In this document: positions 11,601 to 26,600 of the stretch, in pieces | Layout: each line of letters opens with the position of its first letter | How positions within the stretch are numbered: the first letter of the stretch is position 1 | Assembly (NCBI RefSeq): GCF_030463565.1 | Contig: NC_134643.1 | Location: 42,012,221 to 42,076,220, forward strand | Origin: Pelecanus crispus | Taxonomy: Eukaryota > Chordata > Aves > Pelecaniformes > Pelecanidae | DNA: 64,000 nt | Direction of reading: 5' to 3' | Position numbers and translations under genes: made by a program | Notes under the pieces: generated by a model | Told to the model about the DNA's origin: nothing | The model's input: only the letters and a program-made list of their open reading frames with translations | The model's database searches: none

Positions 11601-14600
11601 AACATGTGGCTAATACTGTGTGCAATATATAGCACACAGTATTATAATGTATATTACGTGTCGTTTGAGTAAATGGTACTACCTGGTGGAGATGCTGGTG
11701 GGATTCAGCTTGTTGCTGGAATTTGATACAGCAGTTGTATGTTTAACTGCTGGATGACTTTTATAAACTGTAGGCACAGCTTAGGGGAGCAGTCTGATGG
11801 ACTTGCTCATTATTTTAAAGTGTGTAGAAGAGGAGGCGCAAAGAGAAATCCAGAAATAGAAGTTACAGTAGTTACAGTACACATTTTATCATCAGAACCA
11901 ATGCTGGGTTTTGTGTTTTGGTTTTGGGTTTGTGTTTTAGGAGCAGTGACAGATATGATGCATTTGTAATTGCTAACACTCGAATTCAAACTAAAATGTG
12001 GTAATTTTGTTTTTAAGATGCTACAACTCATGCAAATGGAGAAAGCAAGTGGTCGTTCCTGTTCAGTTTGACAGATCTGAAATCAATCAAACAAAACAAA
12101 GAAGGCATGGGATGGTCTTACTTGGTATTCTGTTTGAAGGATGATGTGAAACTTCCAGCTCTTCACTTTCATCATGGAGATAGCAAACTATTGATTAAAT
12201 GCCTTGAAAAGCATGTTGTGCTGAATGAGTAAGTATCGGACAACTCTTAGTTCTGATTTAAAATATGGATTATTGGTTTACTTTTTTAATTCTATAATGC
12301 ATTTCATATTAATGCTTCCTGATGTATTTTCTCTTCCCTTTTTTATTAGTAGAATTAATTTTCAAGGTGAATGAAACTGTAATTTCACATACACATTTGG
12401 AATGTAGGCTGAAGTTTTAAAACTGTTGGATCAATTTATGAACTAGTTAGAATCTGTTGAAGTGTTATTAGCTCAGTAATACCTCAGTAGCTCCCTCTAG
12501 TGGGTACAGAAGCTTCTCACGAACACTCAGTGTAAAGTTAACTCCTTCATTAACCACTTCTATTAAATAGGATAATTTGGGTTAAAATTTGAGATCTGCT
12601 TTATGTGAAATATCTGAATATTGACATCAGTGTCTGAGGTAACTTACAGTACTTTCAAGTAAATCAATTGGTATATAAAAGTTTTCCCCCAGAATTCTGT
12701 TGCCCTGTAATTGCTTGCTCTGGGGGGTGTTTCATACTTGGTCTGTTCAAATCAACTTTCTGAATGTAAACATAGTTAGACCATATCATGGTGTAGTTTA
12801 AATACACTTGTGGTGTATTTATATTGTGTTACCTCCAAATCTTGCACTTGGATAAAAGCCTTTTTGATTTGCGTAGCATAAATGCGGAATAAAATAAAAT
12901 GTTCTGCTCTCACCATGTAGGCATAAGTATAATTTAAGGTGGCAACAGGGTAAATAAGAGTAGGTGGAGCATGAAGAAACAGTGAAGTGTAACAGGTACA
13001 CCTGTAACGGGTGTAACATCAGTGTAACAGTCAAAAGTGTTTCATTATCATCACTTGCAACATAATATTCTGATGACAGATTTGAAGGTGGATAGTGAAA
13101 TGGCTGTGGGAATCCTTATAGAGGGCTCTTCTCCCGTTGGTAGCATCAACGAGGTCAGAGTTGCCTTCGACAGGTAGGGAAGGCTGTTGCCAAGTAATAC
13201 TGTCAAGATGTGGTGTTGGAGTCTGTGATAATCAGAAGTTGTCAACTGCTTGAAGAAGGTAGCATGTTCAGCGCGACCAGCTGGTGAAATGGTACTGGCT
13301 GTGTTATTGTGTATGAGCTTTTTAAGGGGAAAATTCAAGACGACCAAAGGAGAGGCTGTTAGGGGGACGAGATAAAGGTGTAAGTAAGAATATTCTCTGT
13401 ACAACTGTAGATTAGGAAATCCTGGATGACAGCTCCATCTTAAATCCTCATTTTTTTCCTCTAGGTTTGCTTTGAGTTCTTCCTTAAACCTCCTTTTATT
13501 TCGTTTCCTAATTTCACTAATTTTGCAAGTACAGGGGAATATTGTCATCCTGCCATCCCCCTGCCTTCTTCCCTTTCCCCCCAAGGAAATTGTTCCTATT
13601 TGAGCATACTGCTCTGTGTTTACTTATTTGTGGATATCTTCTGACTAGTTGCTGGTAGGCTAGGGCAGGTTTTTGAGGCAACCTATGTAGCAAACACCGG
13701 GAAAACACCTGTGTTGTATGGTGAGTCACTGAAAGCTTTATACCCTATCTATGTGGTCTCTTGCCTGTGTACTGTGGCAATGTATTTCAAATTTTCTAAC
13801 TGATGCCCGTAACGTATTTAATGTACAGGACCAAGTTTTAAGTAGGCCTAGTGAGTGCGTTTGACAGTGTAGCAAACTGGTTTGCATTGACTTAATCAAA
13901 ACTTTGTTCTTGTGATTAACTATCATCTAGAAACTTTAAAATTTTAGATGAAGATTTTCCCTTATGCCTTCTTTCCAGTTAGTCCATTTGAGGCTTTAAC
14001 AAAAGCAATTTAAAACTAATGAGTTCACACTGCTGGGTTTTTTAATTGCCACTATTTAAAGAGCTTATTATTTGAATATATATATGTGTGTGTTTATATA
14101 TCTACATAAAAAGCAACGAGCAACAGAAAAGTTGATAATTAAAATGCAGTACTGCACCTACAGATCTGTAGTTATACTTGCATTACTTTTGGTGGAGTTC
14201 CACATATTTAGTGTTGAGACACCTGGACTAAGTTTATTTTAGATTTCATATTTTTTGTTCAAAGGCATAAAATACTTACAACAAGATACTGCTCTGCTAT
14301 ATAACAAGTTATTTCGTCTTTTCATATTCAGGAAGTTTTTTGTATCTTTTGACTTCATGGTTGAAAGTTGTTGGGGTGTGTGTGTTTGTTTTGTTTTTTC
14401 TTTTTTCTTTTTTTTTTTAAAACAAAACAAAACCAGGAATCTAAACTAACATAGCAGAATACCTTAAACCATTTTAGGAATTTGGACACCTAAGCTCCTG
14501 TAGGTCAGACATCTAGGTTCTGTCCAGCATTTGGTTGTCAGTTTGTTACCGCACATAACGTGCTCAACAGGCATGTGCAGGTCAACCAGGGGACTGGGCC

Positions 14601-17600
14601 CAGCCAGCATGGGTTCATGAAAGGCAGGTCCTGCTTGACCAACCTGATCTCCTTCTGTGACCTGGTGACCCGCCTGGTGGGTGAAGGAAAGGCTGTGGAT
14701 GTCATCTACCTGGACTTCAGTAAAGCCTTTGACACCATCTCCCACAGCATTCTCCTAAGGAAGCTGGCGGCTCATGGCTTGGACAGGCATACTCTTCGCT
14801 GAGTAAAAAACTGGCTGGGTGGCTGAGCCCAGAGAGTTGTGGTGAATGGAGTTAAGTCCAGTTGCTGGCTGGTCACAAGCAGTGTTCCCCAGGGCTCTGT
14901 TTTGGGGCCAGTCTTGTTTAACATCTTTATCAGTGATCTGGATGAGGGGATCAAGTGTGCCCTCAGTAAGTTTGCAGATGACACCAAACTGGGTGGGAGT
15001 GTCGATCTGCTGGAGGGTAGGATGGCCCTGCAGAGGGACCTGGACAGGCTGGACCGATGGGCCGAGGCCAACTGTATGAGGTTCAACAAGGCCAAGTGCC
15101 GGGTCCTGCACTTGGGTCACAACAGCCCCATGCAACGCTATAGGCTTGGGGAAGAGTGGCTGGGAAGCTGCCTGGCGGAAAAGGACCTGGGGGTGTTGGT
15201 TGACAGCCGGCTGAACATGAGCCAGCAGTGTGCCCAGGTGGCCAAGAAGGCCGAGAGCATCCTGGCTTGTATCAGGAGTAGTGTGGCCAGCAGGAGCAGG
15301 GAGGTGATTGTCCCCCTGTACTCGGCACTGGTGAGGCCGCACCTGGAATAGTGTGTCCAGTTTTGGGCCCCTCAATACAAGAAAGACATTGAGGTGCTGG
15401 AGCGTGTCCAGAGAAGGTCAACGAAGCTGGTGAAGGGTCTGGAGCACAGGCCTTATGAGGAGCAGCTGAGGGAACTGGAGTTGTTTAGTCTGGAGAAGAG
15501 GAGGCTGAGGGAGAGACCTTATCGCTCTCTACAGCTACCTGAAAGGAGGTTGTAGTGAGGTGGGTGTTGGTCTCTTCTCCCAAGTAACAAGTGATAGGAT
15601 GAGAGGAAATGGGCTCAAGTTGCTTCAGGGGAGGTTCAGATTGGATATTAGGAAAAATTTCTTCATGGAAAGGGTTGTTAAGCATTGGAACTTGTTATAC
15701 CAACCTCTAGCTTATAATATATGGAATACTGATGATAAGGCAGGAAGTTTAGCTTTTCTGTAACATATCTTTGTCATAGGTGTTTTCTTCTTCTGTTCCT
15801 ATTACTTCAAAAGTTTTTGCCCTTCTCTAACACCATTCCTTATAAATGTCATGTCACTGCTGAAATCAGTGTGTGTGCAGTGACTAAACTTGAACAAAAT
15901 ATTTGTAATTTGTTGCTTTAAAGATTATGTGCTTCCTAGTTTGGTGATACCAGTCTAATATGGAGAAAACACTGTATGCATGGATGACACTTTCTAACTT
16001 GCAGTATTATGAATAAGTGTTTAATAAAATGTCTAGCTCACAAATTTGTTTTGAACCCAACTGTTGATACCCTACTGGCTGTCCAGAGAGAATGTTTAAT
16101 TAAAATGGAGATATGGTGCAAAGTTTTTGTTCTTTTAGTGAAGGAAAACATAATACATGACTCAGCCTTTGCCCCTGTGTTGCTTTTTAGCAGAAGCCAG
16201 TTGAGCTTCATGAACCGTTGCTGCCTCAGAACTATGACTGTGGTGTCTGGCTGTCTCAAAATGAGATCTCTTGTTGCATTTCATATCCGTCAGTGTTAAC
16301 AGTGTCCTGTCCTGTTGTAATGGGAGAGAGATAAGGCTTATTAAAGTTCTTATCTTTGACTTTAATAACATGGTAGATGATGCAGGTACTAATAAAACTA
16401 AAAGTAATTTTTCTTTCAAAGATAGAAATAGTGGATTTAAACTTTGGGAGAAAGCAATAGAGAGGTATTTTATAAATGTAAGTCTGTGTGATGGATTAGA
16501 GTCAGATGGCCAGGTGCTTAGCTTTCTTCTGCCTGGCTACCAACTCTGAGGCTTGAATGTCAGCCTGGCTTCTGAGCTGTTCTCTCTTCTGTCACATACT
16601 GAGCTGAAAATTGGTGATTCAGGAGCTGGTTAAGGAATTGATGGGGTATCTGTGCCAGAGGAGGGCAGAAGATGGCATGTTGTGTGTGGGGGTGAGAGTA
16701 AAAGAACAGATTAAATACTACGAGCAGCATGGTTCCACTGTCTTTGTTGTTACCATTTTCATCTGCCTGTGCAAGCCTGTCAGGGAAGCAAATGTTATAT
16801 TGAAGAACCAGAGTGTACAAATACAATGAGTTAGGCCAGATCAGGTTTGTGTTCATTTAGCTTTTGGAATCTACACAGAAACACATTTGCAGGGCTGTAC
16901 TGAGATGGTTCTGTTTCACATTACAATGGCTGTGGTGGTTTTTAACTCTGATCAGCATGAGTGTTAGAGTTATTCTCACAGTAGCTGTTGCAATACTGTT
17001 GGTTAGATATTTGTTGATGTGCTTTCATACATTGAAAAGCAGTTTGTATTCCTTTATGTAATGTTTTACAGGGTGCCTTAATGTAAGATTTACTAACTGG
17101 TAGAAATAATTCCTTAACTGTATATGGTGAAATGGGTTCTTTTCATGTCCTCTGTTACATTAAAGGAGTTTCAGCATATATGTGTTGAGGCTGATAGTGT
17201 CTCACTAAATTTCCTGTGTCACCTCTTTTTTTTTTGTCCATTGTTAAATATAGAAAACTATAGTTGAAGAAAACTTTGTTTACATGTGGGTGACAAAAGT
17301 TATCTTCCAGAGTAATTTCTCAAAAATTTCGCAAAAGTGTCATTATTTTTTCAAAGAATGAAAGAGTACAATTCGGAATGAATATGATGATGGCTAATCT
17401 TGTGAAAAATGAAAGTCCTGTTTTGTTGTGTGTTACTTTGTGAACTTTTGCCAAGAAATAAGAGTGATCTTGCATCAAACCTGCTTTCTTTGCACAAAAC
17501 CTGAAATGTGACTTCAAAAAACAGTAAATGTTCTAAAAACATTTTCAGGAAAAACTGGTGGTACTTAAAGAAACCCTTTTTTAATTTTATTGCAGATCTC

Positions 17601-20600
17601 CACAGGATAAACGGATTCTTCTTGTGAATTCTCAGAACAAGTCTCTGTCTCAGTCTTTTGAAAATCTCTTTGATGAACCATCATATGGCTTATTACAGGT
17701 ATGTATTATCTTTGAATTTTTTATTCTGAAGACATTTATTAAAAAAATCCCACCATACCATGTCACACAAATATTCCCTGAATCACTGCCATTATAGAAG
17801 CATTGATTGTATCCTAAAACAATTGCTTACTATAGAAAGTACACTTGCTTATAAGTTGTTTTCTGTATTCTGATAATTTCTTGACTTCCCTGTGATACTA
17901 TTTCAAACCTATTCAAGTTAGTGTTGTCTGTGATTCTATACATTTGGGTACAGATAGTTTTAGAAAGGAGAAGAAAGAAAAAAATTTAGGAGTCACCAAA
18001 ACGTATTAATTAGAACTTTCTAAATTTTCCTTGACTAAATATTCTTTTTCTTGAAGTTTTCTGACAGTTTTGAAGGGATGCTAGAAATACAGCAGCAAAA
18101 GAGCACAATATTGCCTAAAAGAGGTTTTTTTTAATGTTAAAACTGCTTATCATTTGGTGGGGTTTGTGGACTTGTGAAAGTCAGCAGCTAAATTTCCATT
18201 GACTTGAATGAGGCCAGAGTTTTGACCCACTGATTTGTTTAATTAAAGAAAATCTTCATGAGTTACTGGACTTAGTTGTCAAATCAAGTTTTGTGTGAGA
18301 TTCCTAGCAGAGTACATGATGATTCAAGATGTCTTCTCTGTGAAGGTAGAGAAGGTAGGCCTAAGGAAGATGTTTTGTGGCGTTAATCACTGGAAAGTAA
18401 ACAGTAGATCTGATCCACATTTATACGTAGGTCAGGCTTACTGAGCATGCTGCTATCCAGTCTTCCAAATCAATCAGTAGTATTATCTTAACGCTTAAGA
18501 TATTACATGATTAAAAAGATGAATATACTGTATGAAGCTACTGGTACATGAAACTTAAATAACTGAGACCTACAATACTCTTCTGTTGTTTTGCTTTCTT
18601 TGAGTGCAAGAATTCAAAATAATCTGAGGCTTTTTGTATTTTGTTTTCCTTGTTGTAACACAGAAATTGAAGAAAGATCCATACACAGTAACAATGGGAA
18701 GATTTTCCAAAGTCACAAACTATATTTTTGACAGTTTCCGTTTAAGTGACCCTTCAAGTCAAAGGCGACCACCATCAGAGATGGCAGACTTCCTCAATGA
18801 TGCTATTCCAGGGCTAAAGATAAATCAGCAGGAAGAACCGGGGTTTGAAGTCATTACGCGAGTGAGTGTGTAAATGAATATGATACAGATGCATTGATTC
18901 TTTTTATGCACATCTTTAAAGGAATGGTAGGACTTGAAGCTTGGTGAGTTATACTGTTTATGCTTGGCAGTTGTGGGCTGTGCTGCCCTACCATTTATTC
19001 ACAGGATTAAGATCATTATCAGCTAATTCTAGAATATGTCATTTTTATGCCTGCAAATATGAGTTGCTTTGAAAGAAAGTTTGTCACTACTGAAATGAGG
19101 ATTATTGTTGTCTTCGAGTCACTACCCTGAAAAGTGACCCATTTCACGTTTAGTGTTTCCTCTGTGGTCAGATAGAGCTATGTTAAGTAAAATTGGAGTA
19201 TACAGGTTAATAACCAACTTTATTGGCTAATCACTTTAACACTTGAGTTTGTTTTAAAAGGGCTAAGGAGATTAAAACAAAGTATTTAATTGGATGATTA
19301 ATGTCTAGGGTGTATAAATGTATAGGTTTATGACTTGAACCAAAGCTAGAATGAAGTTGTAATTTGTGTGGCCTCCTGTTGGTGTCTTTTACAGATCGGT
19401 AGAAAAATGTTTATTTTTAAATGCTTGTGATTACTATTTAAGCTGCTCACATGTTTTTAGTGTGTTAAACTGGTTTAATGTTGGTTTTTTTCTTGAGTTC
19501 AAAATAATGTTAATAACTTAGCAATAGCTGTGTGAACTATGCAATTCTAAGAACTTGCTGCCTAGCACTTAGTTAATTTGTCAATGAGAAAAAGTATAAT
19601 GAGTGCTACATATTAAAAATAATTCTGACTTACATGTCTTAATCTGACAAATGCCTTAGACCTCTAAAGAGTTGAAACACAAATTGACTTGGTGGTTGCC
19701 ATCATCAAAATATTTTTAGAAAGTAAGGAATTACTGTCTGCTGAATTCTGCTCTGCTTAAATATGCAATTTGGGAACTCAGACGACTAACCACAAACTGT
19801 GAAACTTTGGTGGATGGTAGGAGTTCTGAAAGCACATAACAGTCTTGGTTTGTTTCTTTTTTTTTTTAAGGGGTGGTGTACTTGATCTTTCAGTCACACT
19901 GTGCAGTCTACGTGGGCATAACATCTCTGAACCAGAGTAGTTTTCCAGTTCTCTCAAGATGCAGTAGTGTGTATCAGGAATGTACTTTTGAAGTGAAGCT
20001 CCCTATTGTCCTTGTTTGCTGTGTTGCACATATCTAACACATTTTCAGTTGCATAGAGGCTTTTAGTCCATGGGAAGCTAGTTCAGAGGTGTTTGGTGGG
20101 TAGAAGGTTATCTGAAACATACACATAGATTCTCCCCCAGAATCTGAAATATTAACATGTATACCCAGGTCCTCAGCACAGAGTGTCTTTCTCTAAAGAT
20201 CTGCCTGTGTTGGTCCACACTACTTGCTAATGTGGACACAGCCTTAGATCCTTAGAGTTGATAACTGAGGGTATGCACATGTGAGAATGTAGTTGCACTG
20301 AATATAAGAAACTGGCAAGCTTAATACCATTTGTGCAGTTGTTTAAAACTACTGAAGCACTTCAGTGGGATTCGTATAACATATTTGCATGTGTTTCAGA
20401 TTGATCTAGGAAAACAGCCTGAAGTTAGTAGAAGAGAGCCTGTGTCAGCTGAAGAATGGGCTAAGAATATGGATTCTGAAGGAAGAATTTTAGATGTCGA
20501 CTACATAAAGCAATTGATATTCAAAGGGGTAACGTGTTTTTCTAAAGTCAGCAAGAGCTATGGCTTGCTTCTGGCCCCTTTCTCTTTCCTTCCCAAACCA

Positions 20601-23600
20601 TAGTTATGCTGTTTTTATTACACTTGTAATGCTTCGTGCAGGACTCTGAGCATGAGCCAGTCAGTTTTGTTGGAGAGACTTCCTAAAGCATGATTTCGTG
20701 CTAATCAAATACCTCAACAGTCTTGCAACCATACAAAGTGCTCTACAAGGAGAGAGATCTTGTGGTGGCTGGCTAAAGTGAATGAGTTGAAAACACAAGG
20801 CTTAAGTGATAAAGAACAGAAATCAAAGTGCCTTTCAGGAAAACACCAGTGCTTTGTTTGTTAGGATATTGGGTTTATTCTTTTCTTTTCCTTCTCCAAC
20901 AAAAGCTTCTCTTCTTTGCCCAGCAGTTTGCCTGGATTTGGCCCTTTTCATATGAGCAGTCCTAAACACTTTTGCCAGTCCTTATTATTGAACTGAGGAT
21001 TTTTGCAATATGAATGTGAATTCAGTCTCAGTGGTGGAAATTTTGAAAACTTTAGTTATGTCCCATAGCTATTCTACCTAATGTTACTTTAGTATTTCTC
21101 TTTTGATGGGAATCCAGCTGTCTTAATGCATTCTTTGTGCAGCTGTTGATGCATGTTTCCAAGCATGCAGTCTTGCATTCTTGGAGTTTGAGCAGAAGTA
21201 GAGAATGATAACATAGATACTACTTTTTTTTTTTTAAAGACCTATGCATATTAAACAATGTACTGTGAAGGGGGTAGAGTGAAACTGAGGCCTTTTTCAC
21301 TTTGTGACTTTTCTTTAGTATACCTGTGCCTGAGCTGCCCAATTAAGAACTCTTCTGCAATCATGAGAATTACTACAAACCTTTTCTTCCAGTAGCCCTG
21401 TTCCCTGTCATCTCTGTCCATTGCAAGAGGAGTGAGTGCTCCATTTTATTTATGACTCAAGATCCCAATAACTTCCAGTACATTAAGTGCAGATTCTCTT
21501 TAAAGGAAAAGGAGGAAAAAAAAAAAAAAAGAAAAAAGTTAAAATGCCTCTCTTAAACCGTTTACCTGTTCCTGGAAAAGTTCCAGTTGCTACTTGATTT
21601 TGCAGTAGTTGATGTTATTTGCTGCACCATCTTCCTTGCCTTAATCTAATGGTAAATTAAGAAATACAGTGAGGAATCAAGCTGGCCTTGGACTGGTAAA
21701 CTGGGGAGAGAGATAGCAGAAGTGCCTCATTCTCCTGACTGTATTGCAGGAGTTGAAAGAAACTCTTTTGATAAGAGTAGGATATAATTCAGCTAGTACG
21801 TTTTTGTCATCTACAAATGATGACTGTTACTTGGAAAGATTTCTGACAAATAGTGTCCTTGAGTGAACATTCATCTGCATGTTGGCCATGTCTTGTTAGA
21901 TGATACTTGTTTAAAAAAATAAAGAAATATAAGTCTAGTCCTCAAGATCAGTTTGTGGGGAGACCAGGATTTTGACAGTTAAGCAGCATCATGTTTAAAT
22001 ACTTAAATTTTAAAGGTACTTTTTTTGCTTCTTAAAGTCTGTGATACCCATAAGGTTTTTATTTCCAGCAGTGAAGGAAAAATATAGGAAGAAATATCTT
22101 CTGTAAAGTTTGTTTTTTTTATCTTCTAAGGATGAATCCAGTGCTTCTACAGTTTTCTGCTTAATCATATTCTCTTCCTCCCATTTCCTCCAAGTGTGAT
22201 ACCTAGTTAGCAGATAAGATTTGGCTACAATGTAAAAAGCAGCTTACTTATAAATATTCTCTTTTTAAGTTGTTACTTTAAGAAGTATTGTATCGCTATA
22301 GGAACATTTCCTCACAAAATCGTCTTTTTGTTAATGTTTCATATCCATTTTTCCCTAGGGTCTCTGCCATACTTTAAGAAGAGAGGCATGGAAATTTCTT
22401 TTGGGGTATTTTCCCTGGAATAGCACTAAAGAAGAGAGAGCAAATCTGCAGAAAAGGAAAACGTGAGTACAGTGTTACAAAATAAATTCAAAAGCTGCTT
22501 TTTTTCTTATAGCATATAGTGAGGTAGAAGGCTTTTTGGAAACTTGAAAGGCAGCTGCTGAAGATTGTTGAATGCAAAGAAGAGTGTGAGACTTTCTTAA
22601 AAATGATTGTTGCGCTAAAGTGAAAGTATTTTATAAACACAGTGTTATCCCATTTATGCCAAAGAACAAATGGAATGAATGAATGCTTAAATAAAAAATA
22701 AAAAATAAATGTAATAATTGAGTATGTTTTGGTTTCAAAATTATCTTTCTTCTCCAGGGATGAATATTTCAGGATGAAACTGCAGTGGAAATCTGTCAGT
22801 GAGGAACAGGAAAAACGAAATTCAAGATTAAGAGATTACCGGAGTCTTATAGGTAAATTTAGATTTAGAAACATACCTAACTGTACAAATTCACACACTT
22901 TTTACAATTCAATGTGAAGTTGAAAAAATGTAACCCTTTGAGTAATCTGTAGGAAGAGACACTAAAAACTAACATGTTGCTATTTTCAGAGCTGTCTAAA
23001 CTTTTTTATATACTCTGGTTAAGTTTTAGTATTAAGTAATTCAGAGCTTTACAGAACAGCTGGATTTTTAAACTTCCTTTACTTAATAACAAAAGGGTCT
23101 TTATTTTGTGTTATTTCATGATGTAATTTTACTGGGAAAGTCATTAAAATAATGACATACAATAAGAATGTGAAAATGTGTCTATTTTAAAATTTTTCAC
23201 AGGGATTTGTATATGTGCATTCTGACTTGTGGGATTTTATACCTACTACTTAAAATTTCATCAAGTTCTGCTGATTATTAGCAAATTGTATCCTTAGTTC
23301 TCTTTGGTAGTGAGATTTGGGCACCGGTGTTTAGGATTACTAAACAGTTATTTCAGGAGACAAGATTTTTATGTTATTCTGAGACATGGACTAACCTTGT
23401 CTCAGCCAGTTATTCAACAGACAAGCTGAAGGTGTTGAGAAAGTCTTAGTAGATTAGTGATTAGTAAACTACCTTTTTAGAGAGTATGTGTGTTAGGAAA
23501 AAAATATTCAGAGTTCAAAAAAGGCTGAAGTTTTGTTTCCGTTGAAGCAGTTCTGTTCCTTTTTGAGTGTTTGAAATGTAAATTATAACATTAGGCTTGT

Positions 23601-26600
23601 GTTGTAAAATAGATCCAAAATTACAAAATACTCCTTTTATTAAAGTGCACTCAAAATTTTGCTTATTTCAAGAGTCTTTAATTTCACATTATTAAAGAGT
23701 ATACTGTATGCTTGGTATGTTTGAGGCATGAAAACTGGCTGATGAAACAGGCAGTTTCAGCTCACTGAGTTATAGGAACTTGAGAAACAGAATTTATAAA
23801 TCTGTTGTCATGAACTATCACAGTGTTGTTGAGCTGATCATGTGGTAACTTTCCTACTATGGCTTATGCTGCATTGCATAAGAACTCATAAATGGCATTG
23901 CATAGCTAAGTCACATAAAATTGTTCTTAATCCCTGTAACTGTAGAATATTTTCACTGAATTATAATCAGGAATTTTTTCATAACAAGTATTAACAAAAA
24001 AACCCAAAAAGCTTTAAAATCTGTTTATAAGCAAATCCTTTTATTCCAGACAGGAAGGATTTTCTTTCTTTCAAAATATTCTTTATTTTGAAATGACATT
24101 CTGTTATGCAGTTGTCTTAAGCACTTCAAAGCTTTGCAACAGTGTTGGAGGAAAAAAATCAGCAGCTTAAAAACATTGTGAATTAATTTGATGCTGGCTT
24201 TGTAGAACTTGTTGTGAAAATGTTTTTAAATCTGGATTGTTTTCTTAGAAAAAGATGTAAACAGGACAGATCGAACAAATAAATTCTATGAAGGTGAAGA
24301 TAATCCAGGATTGATTGTACTTCATGATATTTTGATGACCTATTGCATGTATGACTTTGACTTAGGTAAGTTGTGTTCCTCTGAATGTAAAAGCCTTTTT
24401 AGTTTCTGATATGCGGCTTTGCTTATGTCAAGGCCTGTTAATACAATTGGACTTGTATTGATTACAATGCTTTTTGTAAATATCAAGATTCATATTTTAG
24501 TAATATAGATAACTTTGTTCAGTTTCTCATACTGCTTCTTCCTCTTTTCTATCTGACGCTTATCACAGGCATCTGAATTCATCAGTTGAGGTGGGATTAG
24601 GAATTAAGTGGTGGTTTGTCTTCACCTTAGCCCTACTATTGGTGTTTTCAATTGAAGCGAGTTTGCTTTTCAGATTTTTAAATGGGTTTGGGTCTTTGGA
24701 GCATGAGTGTTATATCCATTTTTAAGACTGATACATCAATAAAAATGATAAACCAGCTGCCACTGCTGTAATTAAAGCTCAGCATGCTGAACCAGCTGTT
24801 TGTAAACACGTGTGTTCTTATGAATACTTTAAACGCTGGTTCTTGAGGAGTACACTTAACAGTCTGTCAAAAATTACACTTTAGTGTATGCATCTGTTGC
24901 AGAAGGAAGAGTGTATAATGTCTTGCTTTAATCACAGTGTATACAAGATGTCTAAGTCTTGGCTTCTGTTGATTGTCTTGGAAGAGAGGAAGGGGAAAGA
25001 TACTTTTAGCTGGTTCACCCCTCCACCCCTGGCATGACATTTGGCTTGGGGCACTTTTTGGTACTTTGTCTCAGAAAAGTGTTAGGGTTCTAAAAGCCTG
25101 CTTTGTGCCAAATTTTGAAGGCAAAAAGTAGGAACAAATCTTTAATTGCTAGTAAACTTGCTGCAGTGGTAGTACTTGTCAGCTTTTGTCCTTTCTGTCA
25201 AATCTATAGAGAGACTTGATCTTTGGCTTGAAAAAGAAGGGGAAAACTAAAACTGATTGAGACTGTTTAAACACGTAGCTTGGTTCCACATGTCTTTCCA
25301 CATTTCAGCCTGCATTAACATGCAGTGACATATAAGTGAAATTAAAGCACATTGACCACCCACTCTATTAAAAACATTGTTTAGATGGCTTAAGTGTGTG
25401 CAGTGGATGAGTCTTCTGTCTTACAAACAAGCAAGAATAATGGAAATATAGTACATTTGACGTTGTATTTGTCCAAGGCTTCTAAGCTACTCAAGCACTG
25501 GTACAATGCTGCTCTTAATCCTTCGACAGTAGAGAGGTCTGAATAATGCCACAGACTGCCAGATAAGGGAGGGGACAGAACAGCTGTTAATACAACATTT
25601 CTCTGAATGAATTCCTCAAGTCTGCATTAATGAAAATGGTTTTAGTCTTTAAGAGACTTTTAAATTGTTTCAAACAGAATTTTCTCTGCATTTATTTTTA
25701 GTTGGCTATAGTATTGAATGTGTAGGCAATAAACCTTTTTTCTTTTGACCTGCTATTTATTTACCTGTTTTCCGTTCCTTGTTCTATTTTTCTTCTCACA
25801 CCTGCTCCATATTTTCACAGTCATCGACTCCAATCCTCTTTTCAGTTATTAATTTATAATTACATTGATAAGAAATGGAATCAGCCAAACTTGAGTCTGA
25901 GAAATGTCATGTTGAACCAACCACTGATGATAGATGTACACGTAAATCATATTCTCCCTTACCTAGGGAGGTCAGCAGCAATAAGGCAGTAGATAAGCTG
26001 ACTAGAGCATCACTGGTAAGGTAGTTGGAAGAGTGGGGAAGAGGGGGGAAAAATGAGCTCTAAAAATCCTTGTCCTCTACTCTGCTTAACTGGGCTGTTA
26101 ATTTCAAACAAGGAAGCTGGAAGCAGCATTAAAAAGCTACAAAATTTTGAAAATGTTTTGTATACAACTAAAATTTTCTAGCTCTTTGTAAAAATTATAT
26201 GCTTTAAAATGGGCATTTTATTCTCCAGTTAAATGTAGGCTTTTCCTATAAGGCATGTGAGTGCTTTTTAGGGCATGTGAACTTGATTCACTGTTCCTGG
26301 GCACGGAAACCTAAAGGCACTCCCTTGAATCAGGTCTGGATATGTGTTACTTTCATGCTTCTCACAAGCAGTACTTTGCTAATAATCCCTTCCTCAGTTT
26401 GATAGCTAGTAGTCTTTTTTGGTTTTGGCTGCTTGGTTACGTAGATGGTCTTAGGCTTTGGTGTATTTAAAACACCATCCAAGCAGAACAGTTCCTATTT
26501 CCCTAAATGCAGGAATCCTTAAAGCATATTCAGTGCCAGGAAAAAGAAATGTTAAGTGTGAAACTTTCTTCATAAAAGCTATTGTACCACATGTTTTCCT

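Larger units (their letters stand above)
17699..24248 (+). other. TBC1D15 introns 6 to 10
   Basis: Introns at 17699-18663, 18862-20399, 20529-22358, 22463-22757 and 22853-24248 are AT-rich. They contain only homopolymer runs (for example poly(A) near 21519). No repeat family, RNA gene or further exon was recognised. Confidence 0.75.

Noticed and set aside
18634-18663. In-frame ATG before TBC1D15 exon 7 as an internal start
   Set aside because: It lies in the intron ahead of a good CACAG acceptor, and the protein continues directly from exon 6.
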